Source: Entomortierella parvispora | Taxonomy: Eukaryota; Mortierellomycota; Mortierellomycetes; Mortierellales; Mortierellaceae | Direction of reading: 5' to 3' | NCBI GenBank assembly: GCA_963573315.1 | Contig: OY752143.1 | Span: 2,666,001 to 2,730,000, forward strand | DNA: 64,000 nucleotides | In this document: piece after piece, positions 52,713 to 63,355 of the stretch | Layout of the letters: each line of letters begins with the position of its first letter | Numbering within the stretch: the first letter of the stretch is position 1 | Position numbers and translations under genes: made by a program | Notes under the pieces: generated by a model | The model's input: only the letters and a program-made list of their open reading frames with translations | Database searches by the model: none | What the model was told of the DNA's origin: nothing

Positions 52713-55700
52713 GGTATTTTGAGGTATGAAGGATGGAAGAAAGAAGGAAAGAAAGAAAGAAAAGAAGAAAAAAGGTATGTTGGCGGAACAAATCTGCGCC
52801 GCAGGCAGGAATCGCTGCCTCACACACACTCTCCAAGTGCAAATAAAAAATCATGATTATTTTATTCAAAGTTCGTTCACTATCGTGCTCACTATTCCAA
52901 GTTTTTTATATCATATCAAGCCAAGAGCTGGGCTTCACCAGGAACAAGAGGACCATGACCACCCTCTTCATACCACTAGGACAATCCTAGTTTCCTAGTT
53001 TGCCACCTTCTCCCACAATTTCCCCCTACTCTCTCCTTCCTTTTCCCCCTGATCTATCTCGCAGCAGCGGGGCAGACTCTTACAAAATGAGGGGACGAAC
53101 AAGAAGGACCCATGAAAAAACTTGAAACGTGAATTTTGTACTCACAGAGTGCATGCACTTTGACCTTGTGTCTCAATTGTTCTATCGGCAAGAAAGCAAC
53201 AGCTTTGCAAACGAACGCCGACCCAGCCTCACGGAAAGAATCACGAATCATTTCTACAAACCCCCAAACAACATATCACAAGGCATTGCGGTAAATTTCT
53301 CTGGTCGCCCCGTTCCCCCAATCAAAACCCCCTTTGCTTCGCGCGCGCGAGGATCAAAGGAGAGTCGATCTCTTTCTCTTTCCCCCCCGAACTCCTACCC
53401 TCAAGGAATGAGCCATGGGTATTTGGGGGGGAATCAGTGAACTCAAACTAAATGCAAAGTTCAATGCACCTAAAAAAAGAACACGGGCCGTATCAAGAAC
53501 GGAAGACAAAACAAAAAGCACAAGCCATGGCTGTGTCCTGTTCGATTTCATTATTCGCAATTGAGCAATTAGTTCTCGACTCTGCAAAGCCTCAAACTGT
53601 CAAACGGGGAGTTTGAAGGGGGGGGGAATGAACTATGCGAACAGGATTGGATATCATACCGCCGTGAAGAACACTCGATCAAATAACAGGTTGCTCACCG
53701 ATCAGAACGTAATGGTCGATGTTCCATCCCCCACTCTTGCTGTTGTCAAATTGACGCCCCCTTTTGGGGCATTTCAACAACACCAAGCATACATACCCGC
53801 GCCATTGTGGCGTCCGCAAGGCAAAGGGACGGAGGAGCCAGGGGACAAGTGTGGTTTCCACTCCTTCTCTCCGACTTCGTACTACGTACATCTGACCGAA
53901 GACTGGAGCATGCCCCTGCCCCTGAAAACTAATTACATCCGTTTTTTCCGTGTTGGAAACACCACTCTTCCTAGAAGCAGGGTGTCGGTGGGACCAACAG
54001 GAATGTCAGCGATGGAGCCCATTAGGCCCTGGAAGAGTCGCGTATCTGGACTGTGCTTTGGTTACCAAGTGCCGAAGGGACATTTTGGAAGGAAGCAAAC
54101 AACAACAAAAGAAAACAGCGATCAGCGTCCCTTGGACCCTGCTCCTCGTGGTGGTTTCTTTTTCGTTTACCTGTGTTCAGATCAAGTCATCCGAGGTCCC
54201 AAGATTCTCGATTTTCGACTCTCATCCTTGGCAAGGCAGGGAGTACAGACCGAGTTCGAAGGCCTTTTGAGGAGAGGACCAAGAGTGGTCAAACCCTGCT
54301 GACCCACCCCTACTACCACCTATATCACAGAAACCAAGAGAATAGCCCTGTTATTCCTTATCATCCTCACATCTTTCTCGGAACCACAGAGACCAGTCCA
54401 TGGTCCTTACTCCGGGTCACCCACTCTATTCTTGAACTCTCGAGATCCTGCTTCTCTTGCGCCTTCATTGGGTGGTCCTCAATCGCCCTGTCCCTGGATA
54501 CAACTGCCGAGGACGATATGCATACTCAATCCGTTTTTGCCTTGGTGGATAGTCCTTGATCCAACTGCATCTGCAGTCCTGGAGCTGCATACCGAGCGAT
54601 TGGATCCTGAAAAACAACAAAAAGAGATTATCCAGCAAGACTGCACGAAGTGTGCTTCCATGGCTCTCTCCTGTCCATTTACTGGATGTCTTCCAGCGCG
54701 ATCTGTCGCATTCAGAGCGCTCGCTCGCTTCCTTCCTTCTTCCTTGTTCCTTTCTTCCTCGCTTCCCTTCCCTTCCGTCTCCTTTGACTCGCGGCTCGCG
54801 GTACCCCCTTGCTGGCTCTCTTTCTCTCTCCCATCACTCCCCCCCCCCACCTTCTGGTCCCCCTTTGAGTCCTCTGTCCCCTCTTTCGCCCCCCCTTTTT
54901 TTTCTGCCTCTGCTTTTGTGCAAAACAAAAAAAAAAAAAAAAAAGTCACCCTTCAAACACGTCCTTCTACTCATTCTGCCGCAACAGACATCAACAGACA
55001 ATTGCAACAGAACTCTCCTCCCTCAAATGAAAAAAACGCACCAGTCCATGATCCTGATCCTCCGCTTCCTGCTTTGCCCTCTCCTCCTGGTCCTGGTTCA
55101 TGGCAATGACTAAACTTGGAAACTAAAAGACTAGATTATTACTCTGAGGTTGAGGGTGATGGGATGGGGTATTGAAAGGGAGGAGTAGGCAATCAGTAAA
55201 AAAACGCGTTCGTTCCAAACATCCTTGTCTCCTGGTTGCTGAGTTCCCCTTTGGCTTGGTGCGTGGGCCGTAGGATGGAGAGTATCAACACTCCTCTCTC
55301 TTTGTCAAAGATAGCATCATCATCACTGTTCGCTTGTCCCGTGAGGAAGACGAGCGGGCGCCTTTGTGTTTCTATTCTTTGATTGCTCAATCAGTCAATG
55401 GGATGCTCCTTCTATCGACACCCCCTTCTTTTCTATCGAAAAAAAAAGTGAAGGACCTTTTTCCTTTTGTCGTCCTCCTTGTCCTGTCGCCCCTCGTTCC
55501 CCTTGGATTGATTTGATTTGGATTCAATTGACTTTCTCTGATCTGTGTATGCGTGCGTGCGTGCGTATGTGTATGTCCGTCTGCCTGGCTGTTTGTCTGT
55601 CTGGATGTCGGTCCCTCTCTCCCCCCCCTTTTGTGCGCCGGTCCCTTTGTTCCAGCTCCATTCCGTTGTTGATGTTGATGGCACCTTTGCGCACTCCTTC

Positions 55701-56290
55701 GCTCCACTCAGTCAGTCTACTCTCCTCCTCGTTGTTCCTCCAGACCGGGACTTGTTTAAAAGAGACGCCAAAGTGGATGCCCCATCTTCCTTCTCGTCTT
55801 GCTCTACCTTTCCCTTCTGTCGTCCATTCTCTGCATCTGACCAACAGTCTTCTCCAGCTTGCACTACACTCACACTCACACTTCACTCACACCTAATCAC
55901 TTAATTCACCTAATTGCCTTTCCTCCACTCTCTTCTATCTCCTCCTCTGCTCACTCCATTGGTATGTAGCACCGTCAGAGCGGTCGCTGCCACAACAACA
56001 GCAATCAAGCGCGCTACCACACGCGCAATCAACTCTTGCATGAATTCTACAAATCATGTCAGCGCGCTAATCATGTTAATCTCTTTACCTCTTTTCTTTT
56101 TTTGCAATGTCCGCAGGAATCCTCCCTTTTCTCTTTCATCCACAGCAACAGGATCATCACCTTCAGCCGACAAAAAAGTAACGCGTCCCTTCAGTCCACT
56201 GTCCATTCTTCTCTTTCTCTTCTCGGCCAGATACCTCGCCACAGCAACAATCGCGCACACCACACGCAACACACCGCACAAACGCGCACA
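52713..56290. other. 3.6 kb region without a supportable gene
   Basis: The first 60-70 bases after the hydrolase start are purine-rich (52722-52780), which makes them a CT-rich leader on its strand. From 53000 to 55100 there are open frames of up to 230 codons on the + strand (for example 53613-54302), but none has a recognisable domain and their composition is unremarkable. A poly-A run of 19 lies near 54926-54944. From about 55590 to 55960 the + strand is CT-rich, and 56040-56290 is Ser/His/Thr-codon-rich and open, probably the leader of the zinc-finger gene. A promoter for that gene is expected here. Confidence 0.45.
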
Positions 56291-57667
56291 ATGGATCTTC
56301 CCTCTGCCTTCCGTGCACCATCACCAGGATCTCCATCCTCAGCGTCAGCACTCTTGTCGTCGCAGCATCGGTCCTTCTCACTCTCCTCCCTCTCTTCCTC
56401 AGCTTCCCCGCCCTTGGATCGTCACTCGTCGCTCTCGCCTCTGTCACCGTGTGACCGTGACCGCGCTGGAACACACAGACCCAAGCTGCAGTTGCCTCCC
56501 ATGCTGCCCATGCTGCCCCTGCCCAGCCCCCAGCTCAAGCACCAAACAACAGACCCGCACGACCACCAAGCAGACTCAAACAAGAAGCAGCGGCAGCTCT
56601 CCTTTTCCTCCTCCACCTGCTCATCTCCCAGACTCGCTTCTCTTTCTTCTCCTGCCTTCTCTTCATCCCTTTCGCCTTCCCTCTCTCGCCAACAGCGACA
56701 CCACCCTTACAGTACCTATTCATACTACCCCCCTACCCCTTCCAGCTCCTCTCCCAGAGTGATGTACCAACAGCAACAACAGCACAGTCATTCCTCCCAA
56801 GATCAGGATCGCTCTTCTTCTCAGTACTACCACAACCTTCCTTCCTCGTCTGGCACCGACTACTTCCAGCCTCGATTTCCGTATCACCATTCGCAACCGT
56901 TTGCTACCCCACAAGAGGAGGAGCGAGAACCTACCGTGATTCTTCCCCACCTTCGCACGCCCAGCAGTTCTCATAGTGACCTCCACAGCCTCTATCACCA
57001 CCACGGCCACAACACCACCGTCACCCCCAAACTTGAAGAGCACGAAATGGGCTTGACTACGTTTCTTCGATCCATGAAGACTTTGTCTTCCCCTTACACT
57101 TGCTCCTCTCCTTCCACGCCCATGTCTTCATCCTCTCACCACCGTTCATACAACCGCCACGAAAACGACATGGAAGTCGAGGACGACGAGGAGGGAGAGG
57201 AAGAGATGGAGAGTGATGAGGAGGACGAGCACTTGTCCCAGTCGTCCTCGTCCCGATCCCGATCCACGTCCTTGGCGTTTGGAAACATGTCAGAGGCCTC
57301 TGCCTCCATGACGTCGTTGACGTCGGCCTCCTCCTGTTCCTCGTCCTCACCCTCGCCCACGCCGGTCCCCTCGACGACGACCACGAACCAGCTACTGATG
57401 TGTCCCGTGTGCAGTCGTGCCTTCAAGCCAAGCAAGAACCAAAACTGTAATTTGAGACGTCATTTGAAGAACGTGCACAACATGTCGCCCACGATGCACC
57501 CGCGCAAGTGCAAGTGGGACTCTTTGCCTGACGGTCGGGTCAAGGACGACAAGGACCGCAAGGAACGCACTCGAAAGAGCAAGCGGATCTGGGCTCAAAA
57601 GTTCCGCCAGAGACGCAAGGTTGAAGAGGCCGCCGTGGTGCTGAGCATGCTCAGCCAGGCTGTGTAA
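56291..57667 (+). CDS. Ser-rich nuclear protein with one C2H2-like zinc finger
   Basis: A single-exon frame of 458 aa. I chose the Met at 56291 (MDLPSAF...) because the 85 codons upstream are leader-like. Residues 1 to about 365 are low-complexity Ser/Pro/His/Gln, with an acidic Glu/Asp run at about 296-318. One zinc-finger-like unit follows: CPVC (371-374), then CNLRRHLKNVH, giving Cys371-x2-Cys374-x16-His391-x4-His396. The gap between the Cys and His pairs is longer than the classical 12. A basic tail (KDDKDRKERTRKSKRIWAQK, RQRRK) and a short hydrophobic end complete the protein. A DNA-binding regulatory protein is likely (inference). With a single finger, targets cannot be guessed. The frame is continuous with sequence upstream to 56036, so a longer N-terminus is possible. 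Confidence 0.75.
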   Translation: MDLPSAFRAPSPGSPSSASALLSSQHRSFSLSSLSSSASPPLDRHSSLSPLSPCDRDRAGTHRPKLQLPPMLPMLPLPSPQLKHQTTDPHDHQADSNKKQRQLSFSSSTCSSPRLASLSSPAFSSSLSPSLSRQQRHHPYSTYSYYPPTPSSSSPRVMYQQQQQHSHSSQDQDRSSSQYYHNLPSSSGTDYFQPRFPYHHSQPFATPQEEEREPTVILPHLRTPSSSHSDLHSLYHHHGHNTTVTPKLEEHEMGLTTFLRSMKTLSSPYTCSSPSTPMSSSSHHRSYNRHENDMEVEDDEEGEEEMESDEEDEHLSQSSSSRSRSTSLAFGNMSEASASMTSLTSASSCSSSSPSPTPVPSTTTTNQLLMCPVCSRAFKPSKNQNCNLRRHLKNVHNMSPTMHPRKCKWDSLPDGRVKDDKDRKERTRKSKRIWAQKFRQRRKVEEAAVVLSMLSQAV

Positions 57668-58718
57668 AAGGGGGGAGATGCAAATTTGCCCTTTTTCATC
57701 GCCCCTGTGTGCGGAAACAATAAGGTCCCCGCCCTCCTTCAAGGAATGGTGATGTTCGACGACAATGGGTGGAGGGGAGGGGGGTGGAGTAGTCATTTTA
57801 CCAATCGACGACACCCCTCTTCACTTTTGGCTTTGCCGCTTTGCTCCCACCCTCCCCTTGGGTCGACATCCACACCCTCTTCACCACACAGCCGTACCCA
57901 GTCCTGTTCCCCTCCCTTCCCCCTTTGTTCATTGTGCTTCCACCCTTTCCCCTTTGTTTGCTATCATATTGTATTTTCTTCCCGCTGTGTTCGAGAATAG
58001 TTTCCCATTTTTTCACCCCTCTTTTTGTTTCGGCAAAAGGGGAGATGGAATCTACTTTTTTTTTCCTTCTTTCTTTGTGTGCTTTGTGTTTGTGTATCGT
58101 CCCCCCCCCCTCCGATGGTGTAACCATTGGTCCAGCCCGGGAAGTTCAATTGTTCTTTCAGCTTAATACTTTTTTTTTTTCCTTTCATCCTTTCTTCTTT
58201 GTTTGGATTGTCTCTTTCTGGGAAAGCGAATCCAACAAAGAAAAGGCTCCTCTTCCTCAACATCATCTTGAACCGTTTGGCAAAGCAAGGCTCTCGAACG
58301 TATACCTCGTCTTTTCTTCCTTTCTTTTTCCCTTCTCTTGTATCATACACATACGTCTAACTCCTCACTCTTAGCCTTTTGCCCTTTGTTCATCCCCACT
58401 TGTACCATTCATTCTTCACACCCTTTTCCCTAATCATAATAAACCCTATTAAAAAACAGAGACTAAAATTTAAATGAGATTAAGGGTGCAGAATCGGAGG
58501 GAGAGTGACTGTGTTTATCAGGATGCCCTCCGCTCTCTGAGAAAACAGATCAGGTCCAATGCATGCAAGCATTCCTTTGTTCCTGTCCATCACTTTGTCC
58601 TTTTGGTCAACCTCTCCTTCTCTGCTTCTGCGTCTCTGTCTTTCCGCCAGTCACCTTCTTTTCCTCCCCTTTTACCTCCTCTCAACCCACCCTTCCAACA
58701 TACATATTACATTGAGCG
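57668..58718. other. intergenic region between the zinc-finger gene and MRPL14
   Basis: The region is largely T- and C-rich on the + strand. It contains a C run at about 58101-58110, an AATAAAC-like element near 58438 that may end the zinc-finger transcript, and a CT-rich stretch (58580-58700) just before the uL14m start. I see no gene. Confidence 0.5.
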
Positions 58719-59643
58719 ATGCTGCAACTCAAGTCGATCCTCAATGTCATTGACAACTCGGGCGCTGTCTGGGCTGAATGCATCCGAGTTCTCCATGGTG
58801 GTCAATACGCCAGGATAGGTACGACGAATGAAAGAGCTCCTTCACCCTACCCTTCTTCAAATTGGCCGCCCCTTTTTCCTCTAGTTGCCAACATGAACGG
58901 GAACATGGCCGAGAGAAAACAAGGGCTCAGGAAACGCTATTGAGAAGACGCCGGCCCTCATAAAAAACGGAATCAGTCAAAAGGAGACAGGACAACAGGA
59001 GCTGAGCAGTCGTCTTTTTACAAGCTTTTGAGTGTCTTTGAAAAGGAGGAAACCGAGAACTGCAAGGGGACAGAAGAGCAGTCAATAAATGGACTGTACG
59101 ATTCTCGGAACACAGTTGATCAAATGGATTCAGGGCATCACGGAAACACAGGAAACCAAGGATGGATGAATAACTCCATGCAGAGGGTCTCTTTGAAATC
59201 CCTCATCAAAGACGAAATGACTCTCGAGTTTCAAATGGCAATCAGGAGAAATCCATCTCCATCCCTTTGGATGGCGAGATCAGGACATTCGAGAAGAAGC
59301 AAGGCTCATGACTGGATGTCTAACCCTCGATATCCCGATATCTTGTTTTTCTGTAGGCGATGAGATTGTTGTGGTCGTGAACAAGGCAAAGGCCAACGCC
59401 GTTGCCTCTGCCTCGGGTGTGCCCAAGGTCAAGAAGGGTGATGTCCGTCATGCGCTTGTTGTCCGCGCCCGCAAGGAGACCCTTCGCCCTGACGGTCGCT
59501 ATGTCCGATTTGACGATAACGCCTGTATCCTCTTGAACAAGCAGGGCGAGCCTCTCGGAACCCGTGTCCTCGGAGTCGTGGCTGGTGAGCTCAGACAAAA
59601 GAGGTGGATGAAGCTCTTGAGTTTGGCTCCCAAGGTCATCTAA
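58719..59643 (+). CDS. MRPL38: mitochondrial large-subunit ribosomal protein uL14m
   Basis: Two exons, 58719-58818 and 59357-59643, sum to 387 nt (128 aa). The splice restores Gly in ARIGDEIVVVV. Conserved uL14 elements are visible: SILNVIDNSGA near the N-terminus, VKKGDVRHALVVRARKE in the middle, VRFDDNACILLN, and GTRVLGVVAGELR with a basic end (KRWMKLLSLAPKVI). The bacterial-type ending and short length fit the mitochondrial protein (yeast Mrpl38) better than cytosolic uL14. It binds the 16S-like rRNA and contacts the small subunit at an intersubunit bridge. No separate presequence is evident, as is common for this protein. The single intron is long (538 nt) for a gene of this size. Confidence 0.93.
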
Positions 59644-60064
59644 AGAGAGGAGACGAAAAAAAAATATAGGACGGGATCTGTTCACCTTGATCAACCCTAC
59701 GACACAACTATAGAAACACCAAAACAGACTGTCCTTTGGTTGTTCTTGGCTCGATTTTCGTCCTTTTCCCCCTTCATCTCAAGACCATAAGTCTCTCCCT
59801 TGTTAATTTGTCACTTTCTCTTCACCCCATTTCCTCTTTTCGATATCCATAAAGCATTTTGTTTCATTATACAAATGTCCTGAGCTATTCTGACTATGAA
59901 GAAACTAGTGAGAGTGAGCGACATCTTGTAGAGAGTAGGGGGAGGAATGACGTTTTGCCAGTGGTAGGCAGGTAAAGTCAAAGAATTGAAATTTCAGGAG
60001 CCAAGCGTCTGCAATCGTTCAATCGTGAGAATAGAGAGGAAGAAGAATTCCCTCTTTTTTCTTC
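59644..60064. other. convergent 3' region between MRPL14 and URC4
   Basis: The 421 bp between two stop codons hold A-rich and T-rich segments suited to transcript ends. I see no gene. Confidence 0.6.
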
Positions 60065-62756
60065 TTAAAACAAGGTACCATCGCTGAGAATCGCAATTGG
60101 AGGTCCCTTGGTGTTGGGACGTGATACCGAAGCAAGTTCTCGTCCAGCCTGTGTATGTTTTTGAAGTTGAAGTTGGTATTATTAGAATATTCTGCATTTA
60201 AAACCATTGCCCCGCCTTTCTTTCTCAACCAGTTCCTCGTGTTAAAACTTACGTTCCAGGTACCTCCTTGCAGGACCTGAGCCAAGGTGAGGTTGGGAAG
60301 TCCAAGTTGCTTGCGGACCTCAATGGCGACCCGGTCCAAAGTAGCAACCGTCATGGCTCGCCATTCAATGATAACTGGATCGCTTGGCTCAAACGTAGGC
60401 ACGACTTCGACGGCAGGTTGACCGGGCTTGAGTGAGTTGTTCTTGTAGTTGGCCAAACCGCGCGCTTCCTCTTGAGGCTTTAGCGACATGAATCCAATGT
60501 CAACCAACAGACCACCTGTAAAAATAAAAGGGCAGATGTGAGTTAGAAGGTTGAAAGAAAAGGTCGATTCTAGAGATGAGAAACCAAAGATTTACCATTG
60601 CGATATTCAGGAAGACCAGTCAAGAGGTTGGAGTGTTCCCATTCAATGTTTAGCATGGTCTCCAGAGGCTCCATGATTGAATAGGTCATCCACTGTGAAA
60701 GCTTGTGGAAAGGAACGTAATGATCCGTCGAATCTGCGGCAGCGCCTGGTGTCTCGAGCGAATCACAGGGCCAGACATCGCCGAGCGAGACTCCATTCAA
60801 GGAGGTACGCGATGGGGGCCAAACCTCTGCAAAGCCGTCAATCACCACCTTGAAGAGAGACTCGGTTCGCACCACATACTTGTCCTTGCGCCGTGGGCGA
60901 TCTGATCCCTCCTTGAACAAATAATCTACAGGTTAAAAATAAATGTTTGTGGCGTTAGTTGACTTTTTGATGGGAAATGATCGCATGTTGTGGGTATAGC
61001 TAGGTCTCTAGGAGCAATGCACTTACCAACCATGTTTCCTGGGCGAAGAAGCTTTTTGGAAGAGAAGACAAGGATAGGATGAGTTTGGGCAAAAGGCTAT
61101 ATAACACCAGTCGGTGATCAATTGACACGTAATCATCTACTCACAGCATTGCTTTCGGTGCCCGCAAAGAACTCTGGGTGCAGCTTGAGAGATTCACCAA
61201 GACGTTTGAGCAGCTCCCATCGACCCTCCAAGCCCAATAATGGGTTTTTTTGATCATCCGCTTGGAATCCCTCGCGCAGGCTCTCGAGTGGCAAGTTGCA
61301 CAGACCATCAGCTGTGAGTAAAGAAACGAGATGCATATCAGTCAGCAAGCTGTAAAACAAAAGTAACCCTTGCTTTTCTTCACATTCCCCGTAAACTTTC
61401 CCGCACACATTAAGGGCAAAGGACAAAGTAAACAACACCGAGCGTACAGAAAAAAGACACGTCAATGAAAATGATGGACACAGATCGTCATTGGGGTTTT
61501 GCTCTTTGGCGTCCAAAGGTAAAAAGTGGAGACAGACAAAGGAAGAGGGGGCTCATCATTGCACCAACTTGGTTACACAGCAGCTTCCCGGGCACCTCTG
61601 CAGAGGATCAGCAGCAAAAAAACCACAAGGTGACAAGAACCTCCTCACGCCCCAGACCAACCATTCCCCAAGGCTTTTGGCTTTCTTTCTCCCCCCCCCC
61701 CTTTCCACCCGAGAAATAGATCAAGACAGGAGGTCGCCAAATGGAGAAGGAGAAGGATGGGTCGGGGGGCATTGATAAAGCCAACAAGAGGGGGCTTCAA
61801 TCAGAGCAGGAGAGGAAGTTGGGGGGTCTAGAAGTAGGTGTGAAAATAGAAGAAAAAAAAAAAAGGCAAGCACTGCGGTGTAATCGTGCACAATGGTACA
61901 TCGAGATGGCGGTGCATGCAAGGGGTGGAAGCAGCAGAGAAGTGCAATGGGCCACTGCGAGAGATACCTTTGCGGCAGAGCAGTGAAAAGGATTGCATGA
62001 TTCTCGCAGGAACGAAGAATAGCAACACTGTGTCAATGGCCTCGATGGCCAACACGTTGATTCTGTTGTTGATTCCACACACGATCAACAACCCCGTGAG
62101 TAAAAAAAAAAAGAGAGAACACGAAAGAAAAAAAAAAAAAGAGTGCACAGGGACGCTAGAGAGCAACGGCAAGGAATGATTTGAACAGAAAAAATGATTC
62201 CTCCAATGGCAAGCCAGTTGGATCATGAGACGTCAACGTTACCATCGACTTGGTGGCTGCGGTGAATGTCGCTGGAGAACCGACCCTCCTTGAACATTGA
62301 CAACGACGCCAAGGCAAGGCCCTCGGACCGTGAGTACGAACGGGTGATCTTTTGTTGAATGTTGTCAGGCTTGACCTCGAACGTCCATCGGTCGCCGGCG
62401 CCGGCATCCAAAAGGACCGAGACCACGACCAGATCCACAAGTCGGCGGACTGTCTCCATGTTGTCGACACGACCCTTCCAGCTCTCCAGGAGCTGACCGA
62501 TCCGATCTTTGGAGCCAACCTCGAAATGACGAAGGCGGGTATGGGGAGGGATCGTCGGGATGTCCTTGGCGTCGTAATCGCGCTTGATCAACGAGACAAC
62601 AAATTTGGCCACGTCCTTCAATTTGTCAAAGTCCACGTCAAAGTGCTTGAGTTGGTTCGCCTCTGCCTTTGCATAGACGAGTTCAGAACGCTCACGGACA
62701 GCGGGGAGGGACTTTAGGTAGGCGATCCTCTCTGCAGTTGAAGGAGATGGCGACAT
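60065..62756 (-). CDS. URC4: URC4/urg3-type uracil catabolism protein (DUF1688)
   Basis: The six exons in transcript order are 62756-62243, 61311-61145, 61051-61027, 60925-60596, 60515-60253 and 60148-60065, 1383 nt (460 aa). The DUF1688 hallmarks are all present: ERSELVYAKAEANQLKHFDVD, TRLRHFEVGSKDRIGQL, VVSVLLDAGAGDRW, RSEGLALASLSMFKEG, GFQADDQKNPLLGLEGR, RPGNMVDYL, VPFHKLSQWMTYSIMEP, LTGLPEYRNGGLLVDIG, VIIEWRAMTVATLDRVA, QVLQGGTWNAGRELA and the end ILSDGTLF. In yeasts with the URC pathway, URC4 is needed to use uracil as a nitrogen source; the exact reaction is not settled. Exon 3 is only 25 nt and encodes the conserved RPG(N/G) turn. Intron 1 is long (931 nt) and repeat-rich. The first in-frame Met is used. 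A urease and its activator lie 10-19 kb to the left. Confidence 0.95.
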
Positions 62757-63248
62757 TCTGGGTCAAGTTGTCAAGTTGTCTTGTTGAAAGGAGGACTTGA
62801 TGACTATTGTTTGATGCGTGAGGAACCCAACGAGTAGGAAAAGCTATCTGAGAAAATAGGCAGAAGGAGGGGGTTCGAATGAAGAGGTTGCTGTGTGGGT
62901 GGGAATATGAAAAGGCTGGTGTGGACGGTGAAAATGAATTGAAGGGATGAACAGGAAAGGGGAAAGGAAGAAAGCAAAGAGGGAAAGATTCGTGTCCGCA
63001 TTTATCGAAATCGAGGATCTTGCCATCGAGGCGTTGCGTTACTTTTTGGGCGTCTGGGCAGACGGTGGACAGAGCGGCGGCTTCTGTTTGTTTGTAGTGG
63101 TTTTCTGTGCTGCAAAGCCCGTGTGCGTCTTCAAATCGCCTTTGAGGCGACAGGCGGCTTTCAAGGGGGGAAGAAGGTCTAGGTGGTGTTTGAGATGAGT
63201 TCTAGGTGTTGCTCAAAGATAGCGCGATGACAGAGCAGAGCTCGCTCA
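62757..63248. other. intergenic region upstream of URC4
   Basis: The + strand is purine-rich from about 62780 to 62990, so URC4 has a CT-rich leader on its strand. The rest probably includes the 3' end of the gene that stops at 63249. I see no gene. Confidence 0.5.
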
Positions 63249-63355
63249 TTAGTTCATCGTCTGCAGCTCACACATGTGCTCATAATAGCGGCTGACAGGA
63301 ACGGTCTTCTGCCCCACATGGATGGAGGCCATGACCGAGAGAGCATCGTGCAGAG
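63249..63355 (-). CDS. last exon of an unidentified gene (partial)
   Basis: On the minus strand a CATTTCTTTCAG acceptor is followed by 107 nt open to a TAA stop at 63249. In the frame set by an incoming phase-1 splice it encodes LHDALSVMASIHVGQKTVPV followed by SRYYEHMCELQTMN (34 residues and stop). The composition is that of an ordinary folded protein and contrasts with its repeat-like flanks. I do not recognise the family. No upstream exon could be assigned with confidence between 63360 and 64000; a segment at about 63525-63580 (minus strand, MMGTNKVTFNVESDG) may be one. The gene would start to the right. Confidence 0.4.

Noticed and set aside
53613-54302. 229-codon + strand frame of non-repetitive composition
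   Set aside because: No domain, no splice partners and no clear leader; other frames are open in the same span. Kept only as a possibility in the description of that region.
55914-56762. 282-codon + strand frame overlapping the zinc-finger gene
   Set aside because: It is Ser/Pro/Thr-rich shadow coding in another frame of the zinc-finger gene and its CT-rich leader.
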